Position numbers and translations under genes: made by a program. A model generated the notes under the pieces. The model was not told the origin of the DNA. It did not search any database and worked only from the letters and a program-made list of their open reading frames with translations. DNA of 64,000 nucleotides from DASVTR01 sp036387475 (lineage in GTDB: Bacteria; Acidobacteriota; Blastocatellia; Pyrinomonadales; Pyrinomonadaceae): positions 124,001 to 188,000 of the forward strand of contig DASVTR010000026.1 of the NCBI GenBank assembly GCA_036387475.1, given 5' to 3'. Shown in pieces: positions 24,894-34,514 of the stretch; position 1 is the first letter of the stretch, and each line of letters starts with the position of its first letter.

Positions 24894-27044
24894 TCAGGCT
24901 CTCCTGAAAATATCTCCCGACCGATTGACGTGCCACGGCAAACCGTTAGGCGCGACGGCGATGATTGTCGCCGCGCCCTCAATCGGCTCCCAGTCCGAGC
25001 CGTTCCACCTTGCCATTGCGTTACCGTCGCCGGTCTCGTTCAGCCCGACGCGCCAGACCGAACCGTTCGCGCCGATGGCGATGTCAATGGCCTGCCCCGG
25101 AACCTGCTGCCATGTATCATTCACTCTTTTGTAAATGTCCCTCGCCGGGTTACTAATGTGCCACGGACTCCCGTCCGGCCCCACCGCGATCTTCACCGCC
25201 GAACCGCAGACGCTATCGGCCTCCCACTTGCCGTTTCGCCAGCGGTACATTCGATTATCAAGACCGACGCGCCAAACCGAGCCGTTCGCGCCGACACTGA
25301 TGTCTAGGGCTTCACCGGGAACTTGTTGCCAGGCATTCCCCGCCCGCCGGAAAATGTTTCCGGCGGAATTGACGTACCACGGATTCCCGCTCGCCCCGAC
25401 GGCAATCTTCACCGCCGAGTCTGTCGTGCCTTGCGTTATCCAGTAGCAGCCTTCCTCAGACCATTGATAGATGACGCCATCAGTACCGAGGTGCCATGCC
25501 GAGCCGTCCGGCGAGAAAACGAGGTCGAGCGCAGTGCCTGGCAGAGGCCGCCATATCGTCCCCCAGGCCGGAGCTAAACGCGCTGCCAACACTGCCGCCT
25601 CGCAGTCGAGGAAACGACCGATGGGTCTTCCGTCGTTTGCTGTCACGATATGTGTTCCCGTCCTGTTCAGAATCTCCCGCACGTCCGAGTGTCGGATGTA
25701 AGGATTGGCCTGCAGCATCAGCGCCACAGCGCCCGCGACCTTCGCCGCCGCGCCGGAGGTGCCGCCGAAATTATTTTTGAACGACAGGCCCATTGCGATG
25801 TCACAGCTACCGTCTGTGACCTTACAGGTAACGTCGTGGTCATCATCACCGGGAGCGGAGACTACGACGCGAGGCCCCCAGTTGCTCAGCGAATGACTAT
25901 TGTTATTGTTGATGTCATACATCGTCGCCCCGATCAGTATCGAGCCTGTCGGCTCAATAGGGACGTCGTTTATGCCGAGGCCCGCGTCGCGGCCACCATT
26001 CCCCGCTGGCACACACACCACGACCCCGTTTGCGATTGCAGTTTGAATAATCACATTCAGCGCCCGATCCGCCTCGCAGTTGATTCTCCCCTTTATCTGC
26101 TTCTCTAAGAGGATGACCTTGCGCTTGCCTTCGCTGTCAGTCAACAGCACCCATTCGAGGGCATGTTTCCACCCCTTTTCAGCGCCGGTACCGGCGGCGC
26201 CAATGTTAGCCTGAATCGCCCAGAGTTCTGCCTCATGGGCGAACCCGATCATTCCGCTGCCATCGGCCCCGGCTCCGGCCAGCCCCATCACTGCTGTCCC
26301 ATGAGCAATTTTCGGGCAAAAGGAAATGTTGCTGCTTCGGTCTACCGAGTTGTAACGATGCGTCGGGTCGAGCCGCCTTTCAAGTTCCGGGTGAGTGACC
26401 TGATACCCCCAGTCTATATCAATTAGCACGACCCCCTTACCAGTGAAGCCGAGCTTCCAGGCGCGATCTGCACGGCAACGGAAGATGTACCACTGATTAT
26501 CGAGTCCCCTCGGCTTTAGCGGTAACTGAGCGCTGTTGCCCAGAAGTTCGTCAGTTGCAACGGCAACGGGTGGCTCGCTTTGCGGGACGGGAGAGGCGTA
26601 GGCCACTTCCTGTAGTTGCATGAGTTCCCGCGCTATCTGTTCGACATCGGCGTCGGCGGGGAAGTACAGCGTGACGAAGTCACTTAAGGCAGGAACGCCA
26701 ATCCCCTGCTGAAGTGCCATACCCTTTAGCCTTTTGGCCTCATCCCTCAAAGTTTGGAAGGTCAGATCAGCCCTGATAAGATTGTGTGCCGCAAGCAATT
26801 GATTGACTTCGGACATGTTCCGACCGACGAGGCTTTGCACTTTGTAACGATCGTCTTCCGGGAAGGGTATAACTTCCGGCTCGATGCCCTCTCTGAATTC
26901 CACTTCTACGACCCCTGGCACCCAGGGGGATTCCGACTGGTCATCAGACGACTCGGTATCAACTGATGTTCTAGCCTCAGCCTCCGCGCCGGTCGCTTCG
27001 CTTTCCTCAGAGTCAGGCTGCCCGCCGATATTTTCTTCCTGCAT
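24894..27044 (-). CDS. S8 (subtilisin-like) serine peptidase with C-terminal tectonin-type beta-propeller
   Basis: 716 aa. The catalytic triad is seen as Asp in VVLIDIDWG, His in KIAHGTAVMGL and Ser in GGTSGAAAKVAGA. An N-terminal segment (about 60-170) resembles an inhibitor/propeptide region. After about residue 500 come six tectonin-like repeats with alternating phrases such as DLVFSPDGSAWHLG, WQQVPGEALDISVGANGSVWRVG and IYRW, ending abruptly at DIFRRA. The ATG at 27044 has AAGGAG at good distance, so the 31 extra codons upstream were rejected. No signal peptide is visible, which is unusual for a subtilisin. Confidence 0.88.
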   Translation of the reverse strand: MQEENIGGQPDSEESEATGAEAEARTSVDTESSDDQSESPWVPGVVEVEFREGIEPEVIPFPEDDRYKVQSLVGRNMSEVNQLLAAHNLIRADLTFQTLRDEAKRLKGMALQQGIGVPALSDFVTLYFPADADVEQIARELMQLQEVAYASPVPQSEPPVAVATDELLGNSAQLPLKPRGLDNQWYIFRCRADRAWKLGFTGKGVVLIDIDWGYQVTHPELERRLDPTHRYNSVDRSSNISFCPKIAHGTAVMGLAGAGADGSGMIGFAHEAELWAIQANIGAAGTGAEKGWKHALEWVLLTDSEGKRKVILLEKQIKGRINCEADRALNVIIQTAIANGVVVCVPAGNGGRDAGLGINDVPIEPTGSILIGATMYDINNNNSHSLSNWGPRVVVSAPGDDDHDVTCKVTDGSCDIAMGLSFKNNFGGTSGAAAKVAGAVALMLQANPYIRHSDVREILNRTGTHIVTANDGRPIGRFLDCEAAVLAARLAPAWGTIWRPLPGTALDLVFSPDGSAWHLGTDGVIYQWSEEGCYWITQGTTDSAVKIAVGASGNPWYVNSAGNIFRRAGNAWQQVPGEALDISVGANGSVWRVGLDNRMYRWRNGKWEADSVCGSAVKIAVGPDGSPWHISNPARDIYKRVNDTWQQVPGQAIDIAIGANGSVWRVGLNETGDGNAMARWNGSDWEPIEGAATIIAVAPNGLPWHVNRSGDIFRRA

Positions 27045-27682
27045 TTGATTTGTCTCCTTGCGAATTGAGGTGCGTATGTAAGGATGCCGAATTGAATCGA
27101 GCCGCTCGATGGCTTTTAGCGGTGAGCGCTCAGGCACTGCGAAACAACGCCGTCAAGGTGCGAGGACAATAGCTCCGCTGCATCCAAAGGTCAACGCAGT
27201 TCTGAGTATTGGGCCAAGTTCAAATCCGACCTGACTATCTCCACGAGATGACATATCCAAAGATAAACATTCCTGCTTACCGCGCTCTAAACATATATAC
27301 AGTTTTGCGGTAAAACGTTTCACGGCCATTTGTTTAGAAGTTAGCCGGCCAGCCGGTTCTGAGACATGGGCTTCGGCACAATTGTTGGCTTCAATGAAAT
27401 TGTCAGGCGGTATAAAGGCTGAGCATTTGTGCGAAACGTTCCCGTGGTTCTTACCATTAATTTTATAGGGAGAGCATTTTCGCTGCTCCGGCGGGCGGCG
27501 TATGTGATATACACGCGGATGACCAGAGCCATATAGTGAGTATATTCTTCCAGCCGGGGAGGCAAAGCGTAACGACCCGGAACATCTAGGACAGCGTTTC
27601 GGACCGGCACGAGCGCAGTTTACATGAGCCTACGTTTTTATGAGACGAGGCATCCCAAATTCTCACGCAGAAGGAGAACGAT
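27045..27682. other. Gap without a recognised gene
   Basis: About 640 bases between divergently transcribed genes. A minus-strand 89-codon frame (27341-27610) lacks an SD and family resemblance. The only structure seen is a short GC-rich inverted repeat near 27342-27358 (GCCGGC/GCCGG). Promoters for both flanking genes must lie here but none is clear. Confidence 0.4.
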
Positions 27683-28117
27683 ATGAATGAGTGTATTGGA
27701 GATTGGACTACCGAAACGAGTTTGGACGAGACCCCCAACACCCCCCATCTGCGGGGCACCGTCAAAATCACTAAGCAAAACGGAATCAACATCATTGGCG
27801 TCTTCGAGCCGCAGGGCGGCGGCCCGGAGGAAGATTTATTGGGCGGTAAATGCCGTCATCTTCGTGACTCGCTTCACTCGCTCAGCTTCCAAATACAGAT
27901 AACAGGAGGTGATCTGCTTGGTTTCCGTGGGGTCATAGACACCGCCGGTAACCCCGACCTTATCCTTTGTGGGACGTTCATAGTCCTCGAAAGCGACGGG
28001 CCTGAGCCTGGCGACACGGGGACGTGGGTAGCGACGAAGGGAGGAGGGCCGCTTATCGGGCAGGGGAAGGGGCGAAAGGGCGGCTCGAAGGGGAGGACGA
28101 GTACGAAGTCGAGTTAG
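27683..28117 (+). CDS. Small unrecognised protein with basic tail
   Basis: 144 aa, start ATG preceded by AGAAGGAGA. The body is rich in beta-strand patterns (LRGTVKITKQNGINIIGVFE, LSFQIQITGGDLLGFRGVID, LILCGTFIVLES, GTWVATK), suggesting a small beta-barrel. The last 25 residues are Gly/Lys/Arg-rich (GKGRKGGSKGRTS), as in nucleic-acid-binding or exposed tails. There is no signal peptide. No family is recognised. Confidence 0.7.
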   Translation: MNECIGDWTTETSLDETPNTPHLRGTVKITKQNGINIIGVFEPQGGGPEEDLLGGKCRHLRDSLHSLSFQIQITGGDLLGFRGVIDTAGNPDLILCGTFIVLESDGPEPGDTGTWVATKGGGPLIGQGKGRKGGSKGRTSTKSS

Positions 28118-28146
28118 CCAGTCCAGCCCTAAGTAAAAGTTGTTGC

Positions 28147-28184
28147 GGTCGGGCGAACGCGAGGCCGCTTGCGTTCGCCCGACC
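28147..28184. other. Perfect 14-bp GC-rich hairpin
   Basis: Arms 28147-28160 and 28171-28184 (GGTCGGGCGAACGC and its complement) with a 10-base loop, about 30 bases after the small-protein stop. There is no T-run on either strand, so it may stabilise the mRNA 3' end or be a repetitive palindrome rather than an intrinsic terminator. Confidence 0.7.
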
Positions 28185-28555
28185 CGGAAACGAAATAGTT
28201 ATGTCCATGCAGTCCGGCCAGCTTTTTGCCCCGGCTGTATCTCTTTCTGTGCCCCCGCACGACCTCTTCCGAGACCCACTTTTCCCCGCCTGTGCAAAAT
28301 ATAAAGACATTGACGTGAACTCTTTTTGTCACTAGAATCCTACGCCATCTAACGGCGAATGGCTTCTGAACTTTTGCGTCGTAGAGTTATCACGTCCGAG
28401 GCGAGTTACCTGTTCCTAAAGGTATTTCTTCATCTCAAGCCAGCTAAACCTTCGTCTCCCTACGAACAATCCGGAGCACCGCATTGCCTTGCCAAGAGCT
28501 TCCGTCCGGGGCGATGATTCTGGCTGTATCATTAGACGATTAAAGGCGCGTAAAC
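28185..28555. other. Upstream region of the CHAT gene
   Basis: About 370 bases without a convincing ORF. An AAAGG lies at normal distance from the ATG at 28556. No clear sigma70 promoter was found, which fits possible control by the sigma factor encoded downstream (inference). Confidence 0.35.
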
Positions 28556-31500
28556 ATGAGACGGCAATCCACTGGCAAGCTATTACGCGACGGAGGCTGT
28601 AACGCCCTCGCCGCAGCAACACTCCGCCGTACTCGACGCCGCATCAACACAACGCGCGACAGTGAATCATCCGCCTACGCGAGGTGTGCGAAGTGCCTTT
28701 TGTTCCTGCTCGTTATCGCCTGCCATGTGTGCCTCAGCGTATTGCTCACTTCGCCAATAGTTATTGCTACGGTGAAGGGCAGAGCGGCAATCCGAATCGC
28801 CCGTGTCGAGGGTCAGGAAACAATTTCAAACTCCGCGCAGGACGACGCACGCCTGCTGACTCCCGGAGAGATTATTAAAAGAGATATGACCGGGGGCGAT
28901 GTGCACGTCTTTCGTCTCTCCTTCAATCGAGGGCAGTACGCTCATGTGGTAGTCGAACAGCAGGGCATCGACCTGGCGTTGAAGCTCGCGGGGCCGGATG
29001 GGCAGGCTATCTTTGAGATGGACAGCCCAAACGGCCAGCGCGGGCCGGAGGTCATTTCGCTCGTCGCAAAGGCTAACGGGGAACACAAGCTGGAACTGCA
29101 CTCGACAAGCAGTCGAGGCGTGGCTGGAAGTTACGAGTTAAGATTGGATGGGCCGCGTGAGCCGACCCCCGCTGACCTAAGTCGCGCCGCCGCTGCGAGC
29201 GTCTTCATCGAAGGACAGGCCCTGCGCCTGGAGGGAAGAACAAAGGAGTCCCGCCTGGCGGCAATTGACCGATATAAGAAGGCGCGGGAGCTTTGGGGCG
29301 CATTGGGAGACAAGCGCGTAGAGGCATACGCCCTCTGCAACATCGGCAGGACTTTCAAGGCGCTGGGCAATCTCAAAGACGCGCTCGAAAACCTCAATCA
29401 GGCTCTCTCAATTCTTCGTGTGGAGAAAGACCTCCTCGGCCAGGCGTTCATGCTGAACGAACTGGGAAGCGTCTATAGGGATTTGGGCAGCGACGATGCG
29501 ACGCCCGGCCCGGAGAAGGCTCTTGAAGTCTATCAACAGTCGCTCAAACTTCGACGCGAGGCAGGTGACCGGTGGGGTCAAGCACAGTCACTCAATAACA
29601 TTGGCCTTATCTATGCCCGGATGAGCGACTTTAGGAAGGCGCTTGAGTATTACGAACAATCTCTCTCCCTCTGGCGGGCAGCGGGCGACCGCAATCTGGA
29701 ACTCAACACGCTTAATAATATCGCCGGTGTGGCAGACGAAATGGGCGACCCGCAGCAAGCGCTTGAGAAGTATGAACAGTCTTTGAAGTTCTGGCAGGTG
29801 GCGGGTGATTCCAATTTGGTCGCTATCGCCAGCAATAACATTGCCAAGATTTACGACGTGTGGGGCGAGTCGCAGAAGGCTCTGGCGCTTTACGAGCGAG
29901 CGCTGTCGCTCCACCGAAAAGAGAAGAATCTCGCCGGGGAAGCACAGGTGCTTGACAACCTCGGCATGCTCTACGTTGGGCTGGGTGATGTGCGTCAGGC
30001 GTTAGAGAGTTTCAACAAGGCTCTGCCTATCCGCGAGGAGGTCAAAGAGCAGCGGGGACTCGCCCTGACACAGCACAACAAAGCTGTGGCCCTCGCTCTC
30101 CAGGGGGAATTTCGCGAGGCCCTGAAGTTTTATGAGAAGGCGCGAGCGATTCGCGATAAAGAACGCGACAAGTCTGGGCTGGCTTTAACGCTGGGGGGCA
30201 TCGGGTCGGCTTACGCCTCTCTGGGCGAGCCGGAGAAGGCGCTCGATTATTACCGGCAATCACTTGACGCGCAGAAGGAGGTGGGAAATCTCTGGGGGCA
30301 AGCCATCGTCATCAACAGCCTCGGCCATACCTATGCGCAGATGGGTGATCTAGCCAAAGCCTTCTCACACTTTGAGCAGGCGCTCGGCCTTTGGGACAAA
30401 GTCGGCGATAAACAGGGTAGGGCTACGTCTTTGTACGGACTCGCGGCGGTTGAGCGTGGCCGCAACAACCTTGATGCCGCCCGTAACAATATCGAGGAGG
30501 CCGTTAGCGTCGTCGAGTCGCTGCGGGCAAAGGTAAACAGCCAACAGCTTCGCATTACCTATCTCGCAGCCAAGCTGAACTACTACGAACTCGCCATCGA
30601 CATCAGAATGCAGCTTTACGAACGCACTTCTTCCGTCGAGCACTTGGAGGCTGCGTTTAATTTGAGCGAGCGCTCACGCTCACGCAGTCTCCTGGAGACC
30701 CTTGCCAGGATGGGGTCGGAAATCTACGCGGACAGCGACCCGGAACGACTCAAGAGTATGAACCAATTGGAGGGCCACCTCAGCGCTGTGTCGGAGAAGT
30801 TAATAAATCTACGCAGCACCAGGCCGCGGCCAGAGAAAGCCTCTGCCATTGCCAGGCAGATTGAAAGCTTGAAGGCTGAGTATGAACAACTCCTGAGCCA
30901 GCAAGAGAAAGTGCGGGCGGACATTCGCGAGCAGAGTCCGCGCTATGCGCAACTGATACTATCGCGGCCTCTGCATCTTTCTGAAATCCAGCAACTGCTC
31001 GACGGCGATACGGTCTTGCTCGAATACTCACTTGGCGACAAACGCAGCTACGCCTGGGCTGTCACGCGCACATCCATCACAGGCCACACACTCGTCGGGC
31101 GCGAGGCGATTGAGCAGGTTGCCAGGCGTCTCAAAGATATTCTGTCGTCGCCTCCACGGATGAGGCCGAACGAATTGCCTGTGCAGTTCGAGGCGCGCTT
31201 GAATGAGGCTGACGCGGAATACCAGCGACAGGCTGCTGAGTTGAGCAAATTCGTGCTTGAGCCGGTCGCCTCTAAATTAAGTAAGCGGTATTTGCTCGTC
31301 GTGCCTGATGGGCTGCTGCGCTTTATCCCCTTCGGCGCGCTGAAAGAGCCGGGTGCGCCTGAGCAGCAGGCAAAGGCTGCCGGGCGCGAACTCAAATCCT
31401 CTCTGATGGTCGACAAGTACATCATTGCCTATCAACCGTCAGCCTCCGTGATGGCGATGCTGAAGGCATATCGACGACGGCCAGCCGACAAGCTCGTCGC

Positions 31501-32245
31501 CGTCTTCGCCGACCCTGTGTTTGATAGTAACGACGACCGCGTTCGCCTCGCCGCCAAAGCGACCGACCGTGGGCCAGGTAAACGAGTCGCGCGCGTGTCG
31601 GAGGAACAAGCCCTGCGCGCCCCGCCGGATTCCGCCTCTGGAAAACTGACGGACGGCGAACCCGCCTTGGAGCGTCTGACCTCCTCGCTCCGCGAGGCCA
31701 ACGAGATTATGCGACTTGTCCCCAGAGGGTCAGGAATGAAGGTCGTCGGGTTTGAGGCCAGCCGCGCGGCGGTGATGCGACAGGACTTGGGTCGTTACAA
31801 CATCGTGCATTTCGCCACCCACGGGTTGCTCGACGACGAGAACCCGGAGTTGTCCAGCCTCGTCTTCTCGCTCGTCGACGAACAGGGCCAGCGTCAAGAC
31901 GGTCATCTTCTGCTGCACGACGTTTACAACCTGAGATTGCCAATCAAGATGGTGGTGCTCAGCGCCTGTCGGACGGGGGTCGGCAAAGAAGTCAAAGGTG
32001 AAGGTCTCATCGGTCTGACGCGCGGATTTATGCAGGCCGGGTCAGCGCGCGTCGTCTCCAGCCTTTGGAAGGTCGACACAGACGATACGGCAGAATTGAT
32101 GCGGATGTTTTACCGGCAGATGTTTAAAAGCAACCTGACGCCAGCGGCGGCCCTTCAAGCTGCTCAGATCGAGATGCGTAAGCTGCCCAACCGGAGTGCT
32201 CCCTACCGCTGGGCTGGATTCATCCTGCAAGGTGAGTGGCGTTGA
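28556..32245 (+). CDS. TPR-CHAT protease-like protein
   Basis: 1229 aa. An N-terminal membrane anchor or signal lies near residues 45-75 (LLFLLVIACHVCLSVLL), and a beta-rich region follows (90-200). About ten TPR units occupy 230-640, many beginning GDRWGQAQSLNNIGLIY, with coiled coils at 650-790. A CHAT domain spans about 930-1225. The caspase-type dyad is intact: His1089 in HFATHG and Cys1138 in LSACRTG. Such proteins are caspase-like proteases in other bacteria (for example Craspase TPR-CHAT), but this one's substrate is unknown. It is co-oriented with and 39 bases from a sigma factor gene. Confidence 0.92.
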   Translation: MRRQSTGKLLRDGGCNALAAATLRRTRRRINTTRDSESSAYARCAKCLLFLLVIACHVCLSVLLTSPIVIATVKGRAAIRIARVEGQETISNSAQDDARLLTPGEIIKRDMTGGDVHVFRLSFNRGQYAHVVVEQQGIDLALKLAGPDGQAIFEMDSPNGQRGPEVISLVAKANGEHKLELHSTSSRGVAGSYELRLDGPREPTPADLSRAAAASVFIEGQALRLEGRTKESRLAAIDRYKKARELWGALGDKRVEAYALCNIGRTFKALGNLKDALENLNQALSILRVEKDLLGQAFMLNELGSVYRDLGSDDATPGPEKALEVYQQSLKLRREAGDRWGQAQSLNNIGLIYARMSDFRKALEYYEQSLSLWRAAGDRNLELNTLNNIAGVADEMGDPQQALEKYEQSLKFWQVAGDSNLVAIASNNIAKIYDVWGESQKALALYERALSLHRKEKNLAGEAQVLDNLGMLYVGLGDVRQALESFNKALPIREEVKEQRGLALTQHNKAVALALQGEFREALKFYEKARAIRDKERDKSGLALTLGGIGSAYASLGEPEKALDYYRQSLDAQKEVGNLWGQAIVINSLGHTYAQMGDLAKAFSHFEQALGLWDKVGDKQGRATSLYGLAAVERGRNNLDAARNNIEEAVSVVESLRAKVNSQQLRITYLAAKLNYYELAIDIRMQLYERTSSVEHLEAAFNLSERSRSRSLLETLARMGSEIYADSDPERLKSMNQLEGHLSAVSEKLINLRSTRPRPEKASAIARQIESLKAEYEQLLSQQEKVRADIREQSPRYAQLILSRPLHLSEIQQLLDGDTVLLEYSLGDKRSYAWAVTRTSITGHTLVGREAIEQVARRLKDILSSPPRMRPNELPVQFEARLNEADAEYQRQAAELSKFVLEPVASKLSKRYLLVVPDGLLRFIPFGALKEPGAPEQQAKAAGRELKSSLMVDKYIIAYQPSASVMAMLKAYRRRPADKLVAVFADPVFDSNDDRVRLAAKATDRGPGKRVARVSEEQALRAPPDSASGKLTDGEPALERLTSSLREANEIMRLVPRGSGMKVVGFEASRAAVMRQDLGRYNIVHFATHGLLDDENPELSSLVFSLVDEQGQRQDGHLLLHDVYNLRLPIKMVVLSACRTGVGKEVKGEGLIGLTRGFMQAGSARVVSSLWKVDTDDTAELMRMFYRQMFKSNLTPAAALQAAQIEMRKLPNRSAPYRWAGFILQGEWR

Positions 32246-32284
32246 CGATAGCCACGAGGTGCAGTTCAAGTTAAGGCGGGCGCG

Positions 32285-32899
32285 GTGTTAAACGATCCGG
32301 TATTTATCGGGAAGGGCAAAAGGAGCTTGAAAGAAGCAGCCTCTCAGAAGAGCCGCACTTTATCTCAAGAGCCTTTCGACAGGCTTCTTGAGTGGCTCGA
32401 CCGTGACCGCGAGGGCGCTGGAAGAAAGTATGAAGAAATCCGCTATAAGCTTATAAAATTCTTTACCTGCCGTGGCTGCCCTGTGTCTGAAGAGCTAGCC
32501 GACCGCACCATTGATCGTGTGGCTAACAAGTTAAGTGAGATAGTAGGGTCTTACACCGGAGAGCCTGCGCTTTACTTCTACGGTGTCGCCCGCAACATCT
32601 ATCTCGAATATCTGAAAAAGAATTCCGCTCCCCAACCGAGACCGATATTGCCCGAACCTGCCGACGATGTTGAGCAGGTGCATGCCTGTCTTGACCAGTG
32701 CTTAGATCAGTTGCCTCCTGATGGCCGCGAATTGATTCTAAACTACTATCAGGGAGATAGAGCGATAAAGATAGAGCACCGTAAGAGGTTGGCGCAGCGG
32801 CTCGGTATACCTGTAAACGCATTGAGGATACGGGCACACCGCATCAGGGTCGGATTACAGGAGTGCCTGCGCCGTTGCGTCGGTGAACAACAACTTTAA
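32285..32899 (+). CDS. ECF-like RNA polymerase sigma factor
   Basis: 204 aa with a sigma2-like region (RKYEEIRYKLIKFFTCRGCP, then ADRTIDRVANKL and LYFYGVARNIYLEYLKKN) and a sigma4-like C-terminal helix-turn-helix (RLAQRLGIPVNALRIRAHRIRVGLQECLRR). The order and spacing fit acidobacterial ECF sigma factors. The start is GTG, and the gene is preceded by the CHAT gene and followed by a membrane protein of anti-sigma type. It probably controls transcription of its own locus. Confidence 0.85.
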   Translation: MLNDPVFIGKGKRSLKEAASQKSRTLSQEPFDRLLEWLDRDREGAGRKYEEIRYKLIKFFTCRGCPVSEELADRTIDRVANKLSEIVGSYTGEPALYFYGVARNIYLEYLKKNSAPQPRPILPEPADDVEQVHACLDQCLDQLPPDGRELILNYYQGDRAIKIEHRKRLAQRLGIPVNALRIRAHRIRVGLQECLRRCVGEQQL

Positions 32900-32946
32900 T
32901 GAAACGGATTCGACTTTAAAGCAATATCCATTTAGAGAGCCGAATT

Positions 32947-33993
32947 ATGGCACTGGAAAAAGAGCAGGTCCCGCAACTGGGACATGAAGATGAGGAGATG
33001 CTGAGGCATTACCTGTTGGGCGGTCTCTCTGAGGTCGCGCGGCAGCAGGTTGACGAGCGCCTTTTTGCGGACAACGACTATTTCCAACACTTACTCCTGG
33101 TCGAAGAGGAACTGGTTGACGACTATGTTAGTGGAAGCCTGTCGGAGGATGAAGAAGAGAAGTTTGACCAGTATTTTTTAACCAACCCGGAACGGGTAGA
33201 AGCAGTCGCGTTCGCACGCTCGATGGGAAGTTACATCGAAAAGCGGCGGGGAAGGAGCTTGCCCGCCAGCAGCGGTAAGACGCAGCGCGGCGTCGCGCCT
33301 TGGAAGGTCTTCCAATCTTTCCTCCCAAGCGCCAGACCGGCGTTCGCGTGGCCGCTGCTCGCTGCCCTCGTATTGCTCGTAATTGGCATGTCCTGGGTTC
33401 TCATACAATTCACAAGGCGGACGACCCCCTCCGAACCACTCCAGGCGAATCAGGCTGTACCGCTAGAGCAGCCTCAGCAGCAAATGACGCCCTCCGTGGG
33501 CGAGCAGAGTCCGGTCGGCACACAACCCTCACCGCCCGCCCCCGGACAGACGCCGACCCCTGAAACCCAGCAACCCAAAGTCGCGCAGGCTCCCACTCCC
33601 AAGACTTCGGGCGAGACTCGCCCACCGGATTCATCAAAGCGTCCGCGACAGACCAGCGTTCAATCGGTCTTTCTTGCCACAGGGCTTATCAGGGGAGAAG
33701 ACGATACGACACTCGTTAAAGTGCCCAGCGAGGGAGGGTCTGTGGTTTTCAACCTTGCGCTGACGGGCGACGTTCACCCGTCATACCGGGCCGTCTTAAT
33801 CAAGGGTGAGCGGGAGGTTCGGAGTTGGCCCACGGCCAGAGCCGTCTCTAACAAATCGGGCAAGTTCGTTCCGCTGACTGCTCGCGTCAAAAACCTTTCT
33901 GAAGGAAGCTATTACATTCTGCTCAGCGGAGTGACGCCTGACACAGGATGGCAGGAGATTGGTAGATACTATTTCCGTTTGGCGAAAGACTGA
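32947..33993 (+). CDS. Membrane anti-sigma-like protein
   Basis: 348 aa. An acidic helical N-terminal domain (EMLRHYLLGGLSEVARQQVDE) resembles zinc-less anti-sigma domains, and lacks the HxxxCxxC motif. One membrane segment lies at about 137-160 (PLLAALVLLVIGMSWVLIQF), followed by a Pro/Gln/Thr-rich linker and a C-terminal beta domain (VVFNLALTGDVHPSYRAVLI, ending GRYYFRLAKD). It is 47 bases after the sigma factor, so it most likely holds that factor at the membrane until a signal arrives. Confidence 0.75.
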   Translation: MALEKEQVPQLGHEDEEMLRHYLLGGLSEVARQQVDERLFADNDYFQHLLLVEEELVDDYVSGSLSEDEEEKFDQYFLTNPERVEAVAFARSMGSYIEKRRGRSLPASSGKTQRGVAPWKVFQSFLPSARPAFAWPLLAALVLLVIGMSWVLIQFTRRTTPSEPLQANQAVPLEQPQQQMTPSVGEQSPVGTQPSPPAPGQTPTPETQQPKVAQAPTPKTSGETRPPDSSKRPRQTSVQSVFLATGLIRGEDDTTLVKVPSEGGSVVFNLALTGDVHPSYRAVLIKGEREVRSWPTARAVSNKSGKFVPLTARVKNLSEGSYYILLSGVTPDTGWQEIGRYYFRLAKD

Positions 33994-34292
33994 CAGCTTT
34001 CATCGTCGGCATCTCTACGGATAATCATTCATCAATTGAGGAAAGCTGTAAGAGTCTCAAAAGGGACGTTTGACGCTCTTAAGAGTTAAGCCCGATTAAG
34101 TCTTCGTTATCAACAGCACTATATTTTAACTAAAGCCTCGTCCAGTGCGGACGCGTTCTTTCTCACCTCAACCTTGTACCCTTCATAACGCCTTCGACCA
34201 ACTTCGCAGGCGCACGCACAGCGACCTTAAACGCGGCGACCGGCCTCTATGGCGCGGGAAGCGATTAGTACACGTATCAAGCTTTGTTGATA

Positions 34293-34333
34293 GAGATAGC
34301 GTGAAGTGAAGCTTCACCTCGCGCTATCTCTTT
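34293..34333 (+). terminator. Intrinsic terminator-like hairpin
   Basis: Arms GAGATAGCG (34293-34301) and its complement (34322-34330), with an inner GTGAAGCTTCAC palindrome, followed by TTT. It is about 300 bases after the anti-sigma stop. It might also belong to an untranslated RNA. Confidence 0.5.
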
Positions 34334-34372
34334 CCTGGAGATTAAGCACGGCCTGTAAATATCGAAGAGTAC

Positions 34373-34384
34373 GTGTTGCAACAC
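34373..34384. promoter_or_regulatory. 12-bp palindrome, candidate operator upstream of wrbA
   Basis: GTGTTGCAACAC is a perfect palindrome located about 130 bases upstream of the wrbA start. This position suits a repressor or activator site. No regulator gene is adjacent, so its role is speculative. Confidence 0.3.
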
Positions 34385-34514
34385 TTGAGAGGGCCGTGTT
34401 ATAGCAGGGACATCGGCGCGAAAGATGAAAGCCACTAAAATTCAAGTATAAGTGTGTCGCGACAAGTAAAGTGTCGAAGATGCTGTTGGTTCTTAATTCA
34501 AGGAGGAAAATTCA

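Larger units (their letters stand above)
33994..34514. other. Intergenic region with terminator and palindrome
   Basis: About 520 bases holding the anti-sigma 3' end, an intrinsic hairpin (34293-34333) and a palindrome GTGTTGCAACAC at 34373-34384 upstream of wrbA. No ORF is supported. Confidence 0.5.

Noticed and set aside
27341..27610. 89-aa minus-strand ORF
   Set aside because: No SD or family pattern, and the composition looks like non-coding sequence.
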